Assembly (NCBI GenBank): GCA_900095095.1
Contig: FMBT01000422.1
Span: 1-64,000, forward strand
From: Fragilariopsis cylindrus CCMP1102
Lineage: Eukaryota > Bacillariophyta > Bacillariophyceae > Bacillariales > Bacillariaceae
Direction of reading: 5' to 3'
Length of the DNA: 64,000 bases
The notes under the pieces were generated by a model, which did not search any database, was not told the origin of the DNA, and saw only the letters and a list, made by a program, of their open reading frames with translations. Below, piece by piece: positions 1 through 9,955 of the stretch. Every line of letters begins with the position of its first letter. The stretch's first letter is position 1. The position numbers were made by a program, and so were the translations under genes.

Positions 1-664
1 AGTATTCTGCAAGGTTACATAAAAATTCTTTTTTCAGTGTCGACACGGACATGTCCAACGACAAAATCCAATCCATTTCAACATATTTTGGGGTCCCCTT
101 ATGAGTATAATATGATATCATCTTGTCTATTTCGATGGAAGGATCAAAATTAAATTCGTGTCCATCAGTCACTTTCATGTGAGGATAATGTCGTAACTTC
201 TTGTTTGTATTGTTGTCCAATAAATGGTGACACAATTGCTGCAATGATGCGAGTACCGATCCACCACCCTTTGTTGGTCTAATTTCAATAGTACGAATAA
301 TGTTCCATTCAATACCTGGTCTTCTACAGTCTTCATTTACCACTTTTGAAACAAATGTCAAATTCAAAAGTTCGTCCTGTGTTTGTCCTAAATAATCCAA
401 AATGGAAACACGGATAGGGAATGGTAAACCCAAAAGTGTTAATGCTGATAGCCCCTCGTTGTTGATTTTTCTACCACCATCATCGTTCACGACGTTTTTC
501 ACTGACGATGATGAAATCGCCTTTAGTTTCCTATTGTTGTCAGTAACTGTCGAACGACAAGATGGAAAGGAGGAACGTTTGTTGTCGCTCGCCCGTCCTT
601 GGTGTATTTTGTTCCTCTTCTTCGGCTGAAACAACAACGACGACGGCGACGGTGGCGGCGACAT
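1..664 (-). CDS. F-box-like protein, partial (runs off left edge)
   Basis: This open frame starts at the ATG at 664-662 and stays open to the window edge, giving about 221 residues with no stop. The first 65 or so residues are basic, Ser/Pro-rich and look disordered. A segment near residues 75-115 (LGLPFPIRVSILDYLG, then LLNLTFVSKVVNEDC) has the leucine/proline spacing and the 'fvsk' helix of F-box-like motifs. The rest resembles the conserved C-terminal parts that follow such motifs in diatom proteins, but I cannot name it. F-box proteins usually act as substrate adaptors of SCF ubiquitin ligases; that role is inference here. It is divergently oriented to the gene at 1097. The C-terminus is missing only because the window ends. 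Confidence 0.55.
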   Translation of the reverse strand, partial: MSPPPSPSSLLFQPKKRNKIHQGRASDNKRSSFPSCRSTVTDNNRKLKAISSSSVKNVVNDDGGRKINNEGLSALTLLGLPFPIRVSILDYLGQTQDELLNLTFVSKVVNEDCRRPGIEWNIIRTIEIRPTKGGGSVLASLQQLCHHLLDNNTNKKLRHYPHMKVTDGHEFNFDPSIEIDKMISYYTHKGTPKYVEMDWILSLDMSVSTLKKEFLCNLAEY

Positions 665-1096
665 TAGCTATATCTAATATGAGTAAAGTATAGTAATTTG
701 CTAAAGCGAGGATACTGACGTTAATAGAAGCCTATCGTATGGTATTAGTATGCATGTGAATTATACAAGTAGAATTCATCCAGGACCAATACTTTGTGTC
801 AAGCAAGAGGTGAAGCTAATTATTTTGATACTGTAACGACTATTTTGAGGTGAGAAACAAGTTTGAGTTTGTTCGAAACTCAAAAACTTAAATACATACA
901 TGATCTAGCTGAGAATCTAGTCGAGTGAGTCAAAACACATAAAAACAAAACACGATGGGCACGACAGACCACTTTCGACAAATATGTGATTTTCAGAATT
1001 TAAATTTAACAGAAAGATGACAATCCTCTGCTTCTTGTTCATTGTGTCTACTTGTGTACGAAAATAGGTTTGCTGATCTCAGAGGAAATAATAATT
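665..1096. other. divergent intergenic region
   Basis: This AT-rich stretch separates two divergently transcribed genes and probably holds both promoters. It contains a short perfect hairpin near 861-877 (GAGTT and AACTC around a 7-base loop), which lacks the features of a tRNA arm. I see no gene here. Confidence 0.4.
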
Positions 1097-2605
1097 ATGA
1101 TGGCTGCTAAGAAACGACGCGTGATAAAAGACGGCGACGATGAAGGCAGCGATGAGAACGAATTCGATGCTGACGGCGGCGACGACGCCCAGCAGCAGGC
1201 TCAGGCTGAGAATGACAAACGTAATTTTGCAACAAGTATGGTAGATCGGTTGAAACGACGAGCGGCAAAAACTAAGGTAGTTGCGCAGGAAAAATCTTCT
1301 GTCAAACGGATGAAGGTGGAGACCACTACGGCGGAAGCCACTCCGACAAGTGCAGCTACAGTCAAAAAGGAACAATCGATACCTAAGAAACCAAAAAGAA
1401 TACCACAAACTCAAACGTTAACAATACCAAAAAAGTCTAACGATGATGCCAAAATTAAGAGCAACAATACGCCGAACGATAAAATAGAAAAGGAAGCAAC
1501 AACAACACCTTCCCTCCTATCGACAATGAAAAAACCTCCGACGAGTAGTAACAAAAGTAAGAATAATAAATCCTTCCCACCACCTACTTCTCGAGGACAC
1601 TCCACGAGTCCTCCTCGTTCTAATGTCGTCAACTTAACACGATCACCAGGTCCACCATCTATTGATGATGATAAGAATGGCATCGATGTTGTAAAAAAAG
1701 AGGTGGTGGAAGAAAAGGATAAGTTAGGTTCGGGATTGCGACAAATGGTTTGGGATGGTCTTCGTGATACATGTAAGACTATGTTTCCAATTCCACCCAT
1801 TCGTGATGGTATCGATTTGCAAGCGAGTTTCTTACGGCATAAAGATTTGAATATTAGCACCAATATAGACACCATCAGTAGCAGTAATAGTAACAACCAA
1901 CAGTACGACTTTTTCGATATCGACGAGACAAACGGAAACATCGTAATGCAAACCAAGATACCTATCTTTCCTGAAGAGTTTCCACCGGGGGTTAAAGAAT
2001 GGCCATTGTCGTGGTGGGGAATCGTCGATCCGTCCAAAGGGGAGCGAAGGATTGAGGTGAAATCAGAACAAAATAATAAAATTGACAGTAAGAAAGAACA
2101 GCATACCAAGTCAAAACGAGAGATTACCCCTGTTGCTAAAAAATCGGCGGATCAGCCCAAAGGGGATCGAAACAGACGTGATAATACTAACACTAATACT
2201 AAGACTAATGATAACAAAAGTGACAGTAGTGGACGCAAACGATCGTCAAGGGATCGCCACGAAGATGAACCTTTTTACTACGACAACTATCATCATCGGG
2301 GAAATGGTGGTGGTGGTGGTGGTGGTGGCAGCGGCGGGAATCCTCCTCCCTTTCACGGAAATAACTTTCGCAACCATCCTCACGATCGTGGTGGCGGCGG
2401 TGGTGGTCCTCCTTTTCCTAATCGAATGGTAGATGGACCTCATAATAATAATAATAATAATCCTCGTTACGGACCACCGACGGGAGACTTTCGAGGAGGG
2501 GGAGGTGGAGGTAGAGCGCATCCTACACACGGTGACGGCGGTCCTCCTCGGAATTACCCTCCACAGGGAGGACGAAGACCCGATGAACGACGAGGACGTC
2601 GATAG
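1097..2605 (+). CDS. disordered RGG-rich nuclear protein, function unknown
   Basis: A single-exon frame of 502 residues. The two adjacent ATGs at 1097 and 1100 are the likely start. The N-terminus has a basic nuclear-localisation-like run (AAKKRRVIKD) followed by acidic D/E stretches. Residues about 60-210 are Lys/Thr/Ser-rich and look disordered. One more ordered block near residues 210-330 contains LRQMVWDGLRDTC and FPPGVKEWPLSWWGIVDP, the part most likely to fold. The C-terminal 110 residues are rich in Gly, Arg, Pro and Asn with RGG-like runs, typical of RNA-binding low-complexity tails. A nuclear RNA-associated role is inference. I do not recognise the family. Reading frames in other phases across the repeats are shadows. 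Confidence 0.75.
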   Translation: MMAAKKRRVIKDGDDEGSDENEFDADGGDDAQQQAQAENDKRNFATSMVDRLKRRAAKTKVVAQEKSSVKRMKVETTTAEATPTSAATVKKEQSIPKKPKRIPQTQTLTIPKKSNDDAKIKSNNTPNDKIEKEATTTPSLLSTMKKPPTSSNKSKNNKSFPPPTSRGHSTSPPRSNVVNLTRSPGPPSIDDDKNGIDVVKKEVVEEKDKLGSGLRQMVWDGLRDTCKTMFPIPPIRDGIDLQASFLRHKDLNISTNIDTISSSNSNNQQYDFFDIDETNGNIVMQTKIPIFPEEFPPGVKEWPLSWWGIVDPSKGERRIEVKSEQNNKIDSKKEQHTKSKREITPVAKKSADQPKGDRNRRDNTNTNTKTNDNKSDSSGRKRSSRDRHEDEPFYYDNYHHRGNGGGGGGGGSGGNPPPFHGNNFRNHPHDRGGGGGGPPFPNRMVDGPHNNNNNNPRYGPPTGDFRGGGGGGRAHPTHGDGGPPRNYPPQGGRRPDERRGRR

Positions 2606-2815
2606 GAACGAGATGCAAGAAATTAAATCGGCTTGTACGTGGATTTTAGGACTTGAGAAGAACTACCTAGGATTCACTCATAAAATGAGAGTTAAAAGGA
2701 ATAGGTGACAAGTACTATATAGTTCTATGTTTTATATTATGTTTTACTTTTTAGGTAACTAACTAAGTCAAGAACTTATGTCCTGATGGCAATTACCAAA
2801 TAGCCATTCCATCAC

Positions 2816-3622
2816 CTATTCATCGTCTTTCTTCGGAAAGTACTTTTGATAAATCGTGAACAGTGTCGGTAGTGAATCCTCCTCCTTTTGTGGACTATTG
2901 ATATCCGCACCGTTTTTATCATCTTCTTCTACTTCCTTTTTTAGGTACTTGTCGTAGATGTATTGTAGTTCTTCATCATCGTCCATGTGTTTCGTAGCTT
3001 GAACTTCTGGATGGGTTTTACTATCACGTGTATCCCCTCCGAAAAAACTTTCGACTGATGTACTGAATGATGTTGTCCATCTCTTTGTTGCCATCACGGC
3101 ACCCTCGATTGTATCATACCCACTCGCATAAAATCCTAATGCACCTATAAATCCGAATGTACCGACCGTACCTAATGTTGCAATTCGTAGTGCTCTAGAC
3201 GCTGTCTGAGCAGCAACAGCTTTGATTGCTTCCTTATCAGCAGCGGTTTTTATTCTAGCGGCTTTTCTGCTCATAGTGTCGTTAGTATTATTGTTATCGA
3301 CACCACCATCACCTAGACCACCCCCAACAAAATCTTCCAAACGATCTGCAGGCATGCGCAGACCAAAATACGTTCCCGCAATTAATGGCACCGATGTAAG
3401 AAACAGTATATTTCCAGGGTTCTGTAACCAACCCGACGTACTATCATTTTCAACGGTACTCCAACAATAACTCAACCACCAAAGTGAACTTTCTTCAAGT
3501 TTCCATGCTTTCTTGTTGTTGTTACTACTACTACTACTACTACTACTACCACTGAGGCTATCGATTCTGACATTGTTGGTGGCATTGTCCTCGTTCTTCG
3601 ATGGATTGGTGGAAGACGACAT
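2816..3622 (-). CDS. two-helix membrane protein, TMEM242-like
   Basis: A frame of 268 residues. A Ser/Asn-rich N-terminus (about 40 residues) is followed by a hydrophobic segment (NILFLTSVPLIAGTYFGL, about residues 75-95), a linker, and then ALRIATLGTVGTFGFIGALG (about 145-165), a second membrane span. The order of first span, charged loop, then 'ALR..G..' second span ending near a D-T-I-E motif resembles TMEM242, an inner-mitochondrial-membrane protein linked to ATP-synthase assembly. The resemblance is by eye and weak. The C-terminus is acidic and Lys-rich. The animal homologue is about half this length, the excess being low-complexity sequence at both ends. Confidence 0.55.
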   Translation of the reverse strand: MSSSTNPSKNEDNATNNVRIDSLSGSSSSSSSSNNNKKAWKLEESSLWWLSYCWSTVENDSTSGWLQNPGNILFLTSVPLIAGTYFGLRMPADRLEDFVGGGLGDGGVDNNNTNDTMSRKAARIKTAADKEAIKAVAAQTASRALRIATLGTVGTFGFIGALGFYASGYDTIEGAVMATKRWTTSFSTSVESFFGGDTRDSKTHPEVQATKHMDDDEELQYIYDKYLKKEVEEDDKNGADINSPQKEEDSLPTLFTIYQKYFPKKDDE

Positions 3623-4352
3623 GGAATAAGAATTGATCTTTCTTTGTTTTGTGATATTTCAAAATTGTACCGTGTTATAGATACAATATCATTATTACGA
3701 CTTGTAGAGCAATTGATTTGTATCGGACTGGATCGAATCGAGAAATGGTAGTGATACAAGCACCGCACCCTTGGACTATAAGTCTCTGATTCTCTACGAT
3801 CTATGAGAGCCCCGACGTCGACTATCTAACTAGCTAAAGACAATATCGGCTGTCAACCACTTGTCTCGTAAAATGCAACTCTTGATGCGTTTATTTGAAA
3901 TTTGTCAATTTGTTGTACAATTTCAAAATTGTAGCAGATTACTTCGCAACTCGATTTCTTCTTTTTGTTTTTTGTTGCCTTTCTATTAATACACTGCATA
4001 CATTTAGTAGCTAGCTTAGACTCATAACCTATTATTTTCCTAGTACATATTCACGATTGCACTATTTTTCCAAAATTTGCTTTAAAAATTTGTAAATTCA
4101 AATTTTAAAGTATTAAAAAAGAATATAATTTTCCAAATATAAATCAACAACATTTCACTATTTTTTATATTTAGTGAGAAAAATACTTATAAAAATCAGA
4201 AGAATACGTTTTGATTTGTGGCCTGTCGTCTGAAGGATTTCTCCATAAAAAATACTGACCGAATTATTTAAAAACCATTTTGAAAATATTGCACCAATAT
4301 CCTTGCGGAAGCGAATTGTGGATTGCGCTCGGTGGGAGAAGCTCCGAAACAA
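3623..4352. other. intergenic, AT-rich
   Basis: A very AT-rich stretch with long A/T runs around 4050-4200. No open frame here shows protein-like composition and I see no RNA gene. The end of it leads into the MATH-domain fragment. Confidence 0.4.
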
Positions 4353-4634
4353 ATGATGAGGGCTGTTAAAACCGTTAAATTTTTCATCTACGATTTCAAA
4401 GATAGAAAAGAGAAGCGGAGCGAACCCATTACGTCGTCCATTCTAAAAGCACACGGATACGAGTGGTATATACGGGTTTATCCAAGAGGTGATAAATTGT
4501 CTTCGTTCGACCGAGAGTTTATTTCTTGTTACCTAGTCTGCGAAACGAGAGAAATGTCCAATGTATCCGCTCGTTTTGCCTTGCAATGCAACGAACACCA
4601 GAAATATTGTGACATGGTAGAAATAATTCGGTGA
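4353..4634 (+). pseudogene. MATH/TRAF-domain fragment
   Basis: A 93-residue frame carries the middle of a MATH domain: ITSSILKAHGYEWYIRVYPR followed by a strand with FISCYLVCE and then ARFALQCN. In the family this corresponds to the W-x-h-x-hYPrG strand, the 'vSlyL' strand and the following beta strand. The frame stops shortly after, with no BTB or other partner domain, so only part of one domain is present. MATH proteins are often multigene families in diatoms. It could be one exon of a gene whose other exons I cannot find, but the degenerate repeats downstream favour a gene remnant. Confidence 0.5.
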
Positions 4635-5378
4635 TATAGTATGTAGTGAGCTTCATAGCTATTGGTTCCCATCGTACTATAACTAGCAGACCCCCCCCCC
4701 CCCCCTCCCACACACACAGGTGCACTTGATGGTATCCCTTTGAGGTGTGTCGACTTTGTTCCGATTTGATGTTGGATCGGTGATCATCCCGTGTGGATGA
4801 TCGGTTTGCACCTCGGCGGAGTTCGGTCGTGTGACTCGTATCGGAGGTGCGGTTGGCGAGCTTGTTGGTGCTCATGTTTGTACAATCATTGGATGGTTAG
4901 TACGATTTGATTCGGTTATCGATTGCTCTCCATGATTTCTCCAATCATTGATCGATTCATCCGAAGATCTATTCTATCGATTTCATCGTCCGATCGATCC
5001 CACATTCCTTAACAATCTCATCCGACCGATGATTCCATCCGACGAGGATTTCGTTCGATTAATCTGATCGATCCGGTACTTCGAACACGATCCGAATGAT
5101 TCGATCCAAACAATCCAATTTCTGATCCTTCCAATCAATCCATCTATCGATCTCATCTGACAAAACTACGAAACGATCAAATCTACTAACATGTGAGTGA
5201 GACCGATGGTTATTCGTCCGATGGATTGGATTGGATTGGATCGGATTGTTCCTTCGCATCCGTGAAAGAAATGAAGCATCTCTAATCGCATAGCTGCGAA
5301 ATCCCTAACTCTCTCTCTCTTTTTCTCAATGTGTTTACTTGCTGGCAGTATTCGTTTCAATGATTCCATTCCATCAAA
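4635..5378. other. intergenic with poly-C run and degenerate repeats
   Basis: This stretch holds a run of 15 C at 4691-4705 followed by a CA run, and a long degenerate repeat field at about 4880-5245 described separately. No convincing coding frame is present. Confidence 0.45.
4880..5245. repeat. degenerate GATC/CCGAT-rich repeat field
   Basis: About 365 bases are built from loosely repeated 8-12 base words around TCCGATCGAT, TCATCCGA and GATTGGAT. The words recur every 10-20 bases with substitutions and no strict period. It matches no gene or known element that I can recognise. Confidence 0.5.
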
Positions 5379-6224
5379 TTATTGCTTCGACCACACTCTT
5401 GGGCTGTCCACAAACCGAATGGCGGATTCCTTCTCGTCCCAGTACCCCTTGGCGTCCCGGGGACCCCCGATGGGGAAGAAATCGATCACGATGCACCCCT
5501 TGCTGCCCTTTTCGTTGCAAAAAAGGAGGTTGCCCTTCAATTCAAAGGCATCGTCTTTGCTGCTGCTGATCGAGGTGCTCTCGCCCTGAATCAAAACGGG
5601 ACGATCCAGGTCCTCGAAAAATGCGTTCGGGTTGTTTTTGGGATTCTTTTTCTTGGTCTTGGGACTGGCGGCAGTAGGAGGAAGGATGCTCTGGACCGTG
5701 CGGCTAGTGGGGGCCTCGACGATGGTGTATTTGTAGCGCGAAATGGCGTTGGCAGCATCGTTGCTGTCTTCGAAGTAGGTCCCGCCCAGAAAGACATCCA
5801 GGGGGTTGGCAGCTTCCACCTTGAGGGCCGACACGTCGATCCCGGCGGAGGTGATCGTTGGCGCCAGCAGCAGCGCCGCGGCGGCGCCGACAAAGCCCGA
5901 GAGAAAGTGCTTTCGAGGCATCAGCGAAAGGTCATTGCTGTTGCTAATAGTATTGTGGTTGACGCTGTTACTATTGTCGTTGTCATTGTCATTGATGCTG
6001 CTCGATGGGTGAGGACGCGTCAGTGCTGTTTTTGTACCGGGCCTTGCTGCGAGGGACGAAACGAAACTTCCGTTGCCGGACGGTTGGAGGATGATCGTGG
6101 CGATGGCAATCGTCCTGCAGAGCGTCCCAACCGTCACCTTCCACAGTGGAAATTTGGATGTTTTCTGATTCCGATTCCTGATCGTTTTTGTTTTCGGCGG
6201 CCTTGCCATATTCGTGGATATCAT
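5379..6224 (-). CDS. plastid-targeted, probably thylakoid-lumen protein, unknown function
   Basis: A frame of 281 residues. The first 50 residues contain a basic N-terminus and a hydrophobic stretch (VGTLCRTIAIATIIL), a possible signal segment. After an Asn/Asp/Ser linker there is MPRKHFLSGFVGAAAALLLA followed by PTITSAG, which looks like a lumen-transfer domain with a cleavage site. The mature part contains NPLDVFLGGTYFEDS, then a Lys/Pro/Asn-rich insert, then GCIVIDFFPIGGPRDAKGYW. I do not recognise the mature domain. One 60-base line (5761-5820) counts 58% GC, higher than neighbouring genes. The other-strand frame 5382-6272 is a shadow favoured by the high GC. Confidence 0.7.
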   Translation of the reverse strand: MISTNMARPPKTKTIRNRNQKTSKFPLWKVTVGTLCRTIAIATIILQPSGNGSFVSSLAARPGTKTALTRPHPSSSINDNDNDNSNSVNHNTISNSNDLSLMPRKHFLSGFVGAAAALLLAPTITSAGIDVSALKVEAANPLDVFLGGTYFEDSNDAANAISRYKYTIVEAPTSRTVQSILPPTAASPKTKKKNPKNNPNAFFEDLDRPVLIQGESTSISSSKDDAFELKGNLLFCNEKGSKGCIVIDFFPIGGPRDAKGYWDEKESAIRFVDSPRVWSKQ

Positions 6225-7460
6225 TACTACTGCTACTTACTACGCTACCTTGGGCTGCTACGCCAAAAATAATTGACAGATTTCTGTGGCGGGTTGCTTT
6301 TTACACTGTTTGGAGGCTGATCATGAATCTCTGTCTACAGTATTCACGCCGATGTCTCGACTGAGAGAATCAATCAGAAACATTGAAGAAAGAAACAAAC
6401 TACGAAAAAATGAAAAAATCTTGTGGATGATGGGCATGTTTTGATGAAAAAAGAGCTACAGTTTGCCATTCAACGTTTACTGGATTTGACTCACTCGACT
6501 CGATCCAATGGATGTCTCGGCTCGAGATTGCTTGCAAAAAAAAATTCTGTTGGGATCTCGCGTTTTGATTACCACAATAAAGTACCATACAGACTGTAGT
6601 TGTGAAATCTTGCTGACACTCGGTACGTACTGTACTTTTAAAAACGAAACGATAACAAACGCCTACTGTATCTTAACTTAGTTTGGTTTGAGGGTATTAC
6701 TACGTTGAAAAATATGATTTGCAGAAAGTTGTAAGTTATTTATTCAATACTTTTTCTGAGGAAAATAGACCTTTTTCAGAGGAAAATAGACCTTTTTCAG
6801 AAGTTTTAAAAGATGCTACCAAATATTATGCATTAAATAATAGGGTGAACATCAGAAAGAGAATTAATTAAATTAAATCATCTAATTTAATATTAATTAC
6901 GTGTTTAATTTCGAAAAATCTACAAACTAGTAACTGTATGGTAAACCCAAGAGTGAAAGCACATATGATGCATCTATTTTGCTTCACTAGATTGAGGTTT
7001 TTTGAGAGCTTTGATTTGCTCAGTTTTTATTAGTTGTAATTGCGCTGCCTCTGCCTAGTTGCTTGCTGGTGGTTTTGTAGGATGAGACTGACAATCAAAT
7101 CAGTCCCTATTAAAAAATGGGAAGTTAGGGTTGCAACCAATTGTGTTCAATATGTACAAGTAATCATACATATTATGTGTACTAGCAGTGGGGATTGGAT
7201 TGGGTCAATATTAGTCTATTTGGTATGACTCTGGTGTGCATGATCCCCACCCAACACAAACAACATACACAGATATATTTACTAAAAACTAATTAATTAT
7301 TCGATCATTTTGTTTTAGAGATGATCTGTTATTATATATTGTGTTAAAGTGCTGTAGTATTATTAATTTCCCAAATTGAGGACTCCTTTTTCTTGTCATT
7401 AAAACGTCATTTATCTGCCTACTCTACCCTACCCTACCGAGGAGAAGCAATATAATATTC
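6225..7460. other. intergenic
   Basis: About 1.2 kb without a credible gene. It contains a 21-base perfect tandem duplication at 6758-6799 and an AT-rich core around 6800-6930. Small open frames here have no coding character. Confidence 0.4.
6758..6799. repeat. 21-base tandem duplication
   Basis: The unit beginning GAGGAAAATAGACC and ending TTTTTCA occurs twice in immediate succession (6758-6778 and 6779-6799) without mismatch, with a partial extra copy of the T-rich part just upstream. Confidence 0.85.
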
Positions 7461-9275
7461 TTAATTCACCGCGCCGTCTTCCAGTAGTCGCGACTTGAAA
7501 CGCTTCAGCCGTGATCCTCCAGTACGTCCACCATTAACAACTGCGTTGTCCTCGTTATTCTTAATGATATTGTTATTGCTGGCATTGATCAACGAGTTGG
7601 ATGAGGAAGACGACAATGATGATACCTCACTGTCGGATACAACCGGTCGCTTTTTAGAGTTAGCAGTAGTGCCCGAAGAATTCATGGCCGCAGCCGCCGC
7701 TTTGGCGACCAATACCTCTCGATACATGCTTTGTATATCGACCTTCCTGTCATTTAGGGGAGGAATAATTGAGGTGGTAGTGGTATTGGTATTGGTATTA
7801 GCATCAGTAACGGGTCCCATATCTTTGCTGTTGGACCTGTTCCTGTTGACATCATGAGGATAAGGACCATACTGGGTCTGGTAAGGATGACCATATTGAT
7901 CCCGTTGATAGTACGGGTGTTGTTCATGGGTATATGGTGGATACCTGTGTTGTTGTGGATGTTGTGGATGATGTGCATGTGGATGCTGTGACTGTATCAT
8001 CGGTCCGATCATCGGTGAGGTTGCAGAGGATGGTGTCGTCGTCGAAGTTCTTGTTGTTGCTGCTGCCACTGATGTCGATGCGAGCGCAGAGGCTCTAGCA
8101 GCTTTCAATTCATGAAGTATAGCTTCTTGCTGTTGCGATGGAGTGAGCTGATGAAAGATCGGATGTTGCATCAACTTAGTAGCTGCCGCAGTGAAAGCCT
8201 TGGCCGTCAATGCATCATTATCGATATTATTCGATGATGAAGAAGTGGATGATCCGTTCGCAGCAGGCATCCTACTCAATTCCATCATTGCCTCAAACGC
8301 GGTTGGCGTTGAAGCAGGGATGATAGTTTGTTCTTGTCGATGAGGTGTTTCAACTAAACCGCTTGTGTGGATGTTTTTGACGGTACTACTTCCGGTGGTA
8401 GTAGTGACGTTCTCTCGCAAATCAGGTGCGCCTTCTCGTAGTGCTTGGGATGTTTTCTCTCTTGCCTTTGTGTTCCCGACATCGACCCAAGCAGGACCTT
8501 CTTCTGTTGCTGGGATAAGAGCAGACTTCTTAATTCGTCTAAGGAATCGTCCACCGGCTCCCCGGACACTCACTACGATACATTGAGCGATTTTAGGTTT
8601 ATCGCGACGCTTTGCCAGTAGATATAGTTTTTGATATGCCTTGACGAGTGATCGGTATTGAACATTCCCAGGATGGTGGTTTGTTTCTCCCCCTCTCCCA
8701 CATAACACATCATTCGGTTGGACAACGATTCTGCTGTTGTCTCCACCACAGATGGGCTTAGTATCAATCGGAGCTAACTTCACAAGCTTTGTATCAATCG
8801 GATCTAACTTCCCAAACATATTTTCACGTTCGGTTTCTCTCAACCATGCTTCGGGATCGGATAGGATCCAGGAAAAATTAGCCAGATCCATCGCAAATGC
8901 CGCTGCTACTGCTGATTCAGAGCCAACAGAAGTGTTAGGAGAAGGAAGAGGATCGGCAGATGTTTTCTTCTCTTGTTGTGTTGGCATACTAGTCGTAGGT
9001 GGTGAAGGACGACTAGTTTTGGATGTATGAGAAGAAGTAGATGATGTATCGTCTTCTTCAATCGTGTTGTTGTCCATCGTTACTTCGCGTGCCGTCGCTT
9101 TCAAAGTAGGAAGAGGTGGAGGTACTGCTGTTGATGTGGTGTTGATGGAGGAAGTGCCAGTATTGTTGATCGTTCTTTTATCGACGTCTTTCTTCTTCGT
9201 TCCACCTAGCGCTTGAAGAGCCACTAAAGCAATACTTTCAAGACTAGCTGTTGTGCTGTCGTTAGTGTTTTCCAT
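7461..9275 (-). CDS. DUF6824-domain protein
   Basis: A frame of 604 residues. The single folded region, about residues 180-275, opens with PNDVLCGRGGETNHHPGN and continues with RSLVKAYQKLYLLAKRRDKPK and GGRFLRRIKKSA, the DUF6824 signature. That domain is strongly expanded in diatoms; its basic helices and the neighbouring low-complexity regions suggest a nuclear role, but the function is not established. Regions before and after are rich in Ser, Thr, Asn, His, Gln and Pro and contain Ala runs. A Lys/Arg cluster (SRLKRFKSRLL) near the C-terminus could be a nuclear localisation signal. A QEAILHELKAARASA helix lies near residue 390. Intronless as read. Confidence 0.85.
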   Translation of the reverse strand: MENTNDSTTASLESIALVALQALGGTKKKDVDKRTINNTGTSSINTTSTAVPPPLPTLKATAREVTMDNNTIEEDDTSSTSSHTSKTSRPSPPTTSMPTQQEKKTSADPLPSPNTSVGSESAVAAAFAMDLANFSWILSDPEAWLRETERENMFGKLDPIDTKLVKLAPIDTKPICGGDNSRIVVQPNDVLCGRGGETNHHPGNVQYRSLVKAYQKLYLLAKRRDKPKIAQCIVVSVRGAGGRFLRRIKKSALIPATEEGPAWVDVGNTKAREKTSQALREGAPDLRENVTTTTGSSTVKNIHTSGLVETPHRQEQTIIPASTPTAFEAMMELSRMPAANGSSTSSSSNNIDNDALTAKAFTAAATKLMQHPIFHQLTPSQQQEAILHELKAARASALASTSVAAATTRTSTTTPSSATSPMIGPMIQSQHPHAHHPQHPQQHRYPPYTHEQHPYYQRDQYGHPYQTQYGPYPHDVNRNRSNSKDMGPVTDANTNTNTTTTSIIPPLNDRKVDIQSMYREVLVAKAAAAAMNSSGTTANSKKRPVVSDSEVSSLSSSSSNSLINASNNNIIKNNEDNAVVNGGRTGGSRLKRFKSRLLEDGAVN

Positions 9276-9955
9276 GGCTGTCGTATCAATATAGTAGAGT
9301 TGCTTGGATAGAATGGATTAGGTAATGTACAGTAATGATAAAATTTATTTTTGTAATCTACGATGTGTAATCTGATTCGCACTGAAAATGAAGTAAGTGC
9401 CTGCATACCACCTTGTTCTAAACACGAATCGAAACGGTGTAACCCGTTGCTAATAAAATTAAACTCCTGGCCAATTCCTGACTTTTTTTTAACCTTCAGT
9501 TTTCTAATCGTGCAGAGAATACGTAAGAACGTAACGTACGACGACACGCACTTAAGCCTATCTAGTGCGAATAATACGATTGAAAAAGAAAAAAAGAAAA
9601 AAAATCTTCTGTAGAATTTTCATTCATGGCAGAGATTGCTTCCGATCAGTTAATTTTGAAAAATTCTAATCAATCATGTCGTTAAAAACAAAATGTGGGG
9701 TTGTCTCATATTTAGTCATACTTATTGTACGTACTACATAGGACTGATATATTTAGATCAGGGATTGGGTTAGCTTGTGACTCGAAAAGCTTGATTCGTA
9801 GATTTTTTATTTTATTCAAACAAATCAGTAGAAGCAAAGTCAACAAAGTTTGCAAGTTGAAAATATACTAACAAGTAATTAAGTTAAGCAAGGAGATCAA
9901 TCATAGTATCATCATATAGCAAAGCAGTTAATACTGAATATAATTGTACATCATC
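9276..9955. other. divergent intergenic region
   Basis: This stretch separates the DUF6824 gene (minus) from the esterase gene (plus) and should hold both promoters. It has A/T-rich runs and a poly-T/poly-A patch near 9480-9605. I see no gene in it. Confidence 0.4.

Noticed and set aside
402-629. A 75-codon plus-strand frame with hydrophobic stretches
   Set aside because: It lies antisense to the F-box-like frame at 1-664, which is longer, open to the window edge and has protein-like sequence.
861-877. A hairpin with a TTCGA loop resembling a tRNA T-arm
   Set aside because: The loop is offset from the required TTC position and no acceptor, D or anticodon arms can be built around it.
5382-6272. 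A 296-codon plus-strand frame
   Set aside because: It is antisense to the plastid-targeted gene and exists because of high GC; its product has no recognisable features, while the minus-strand product has targeting signals.
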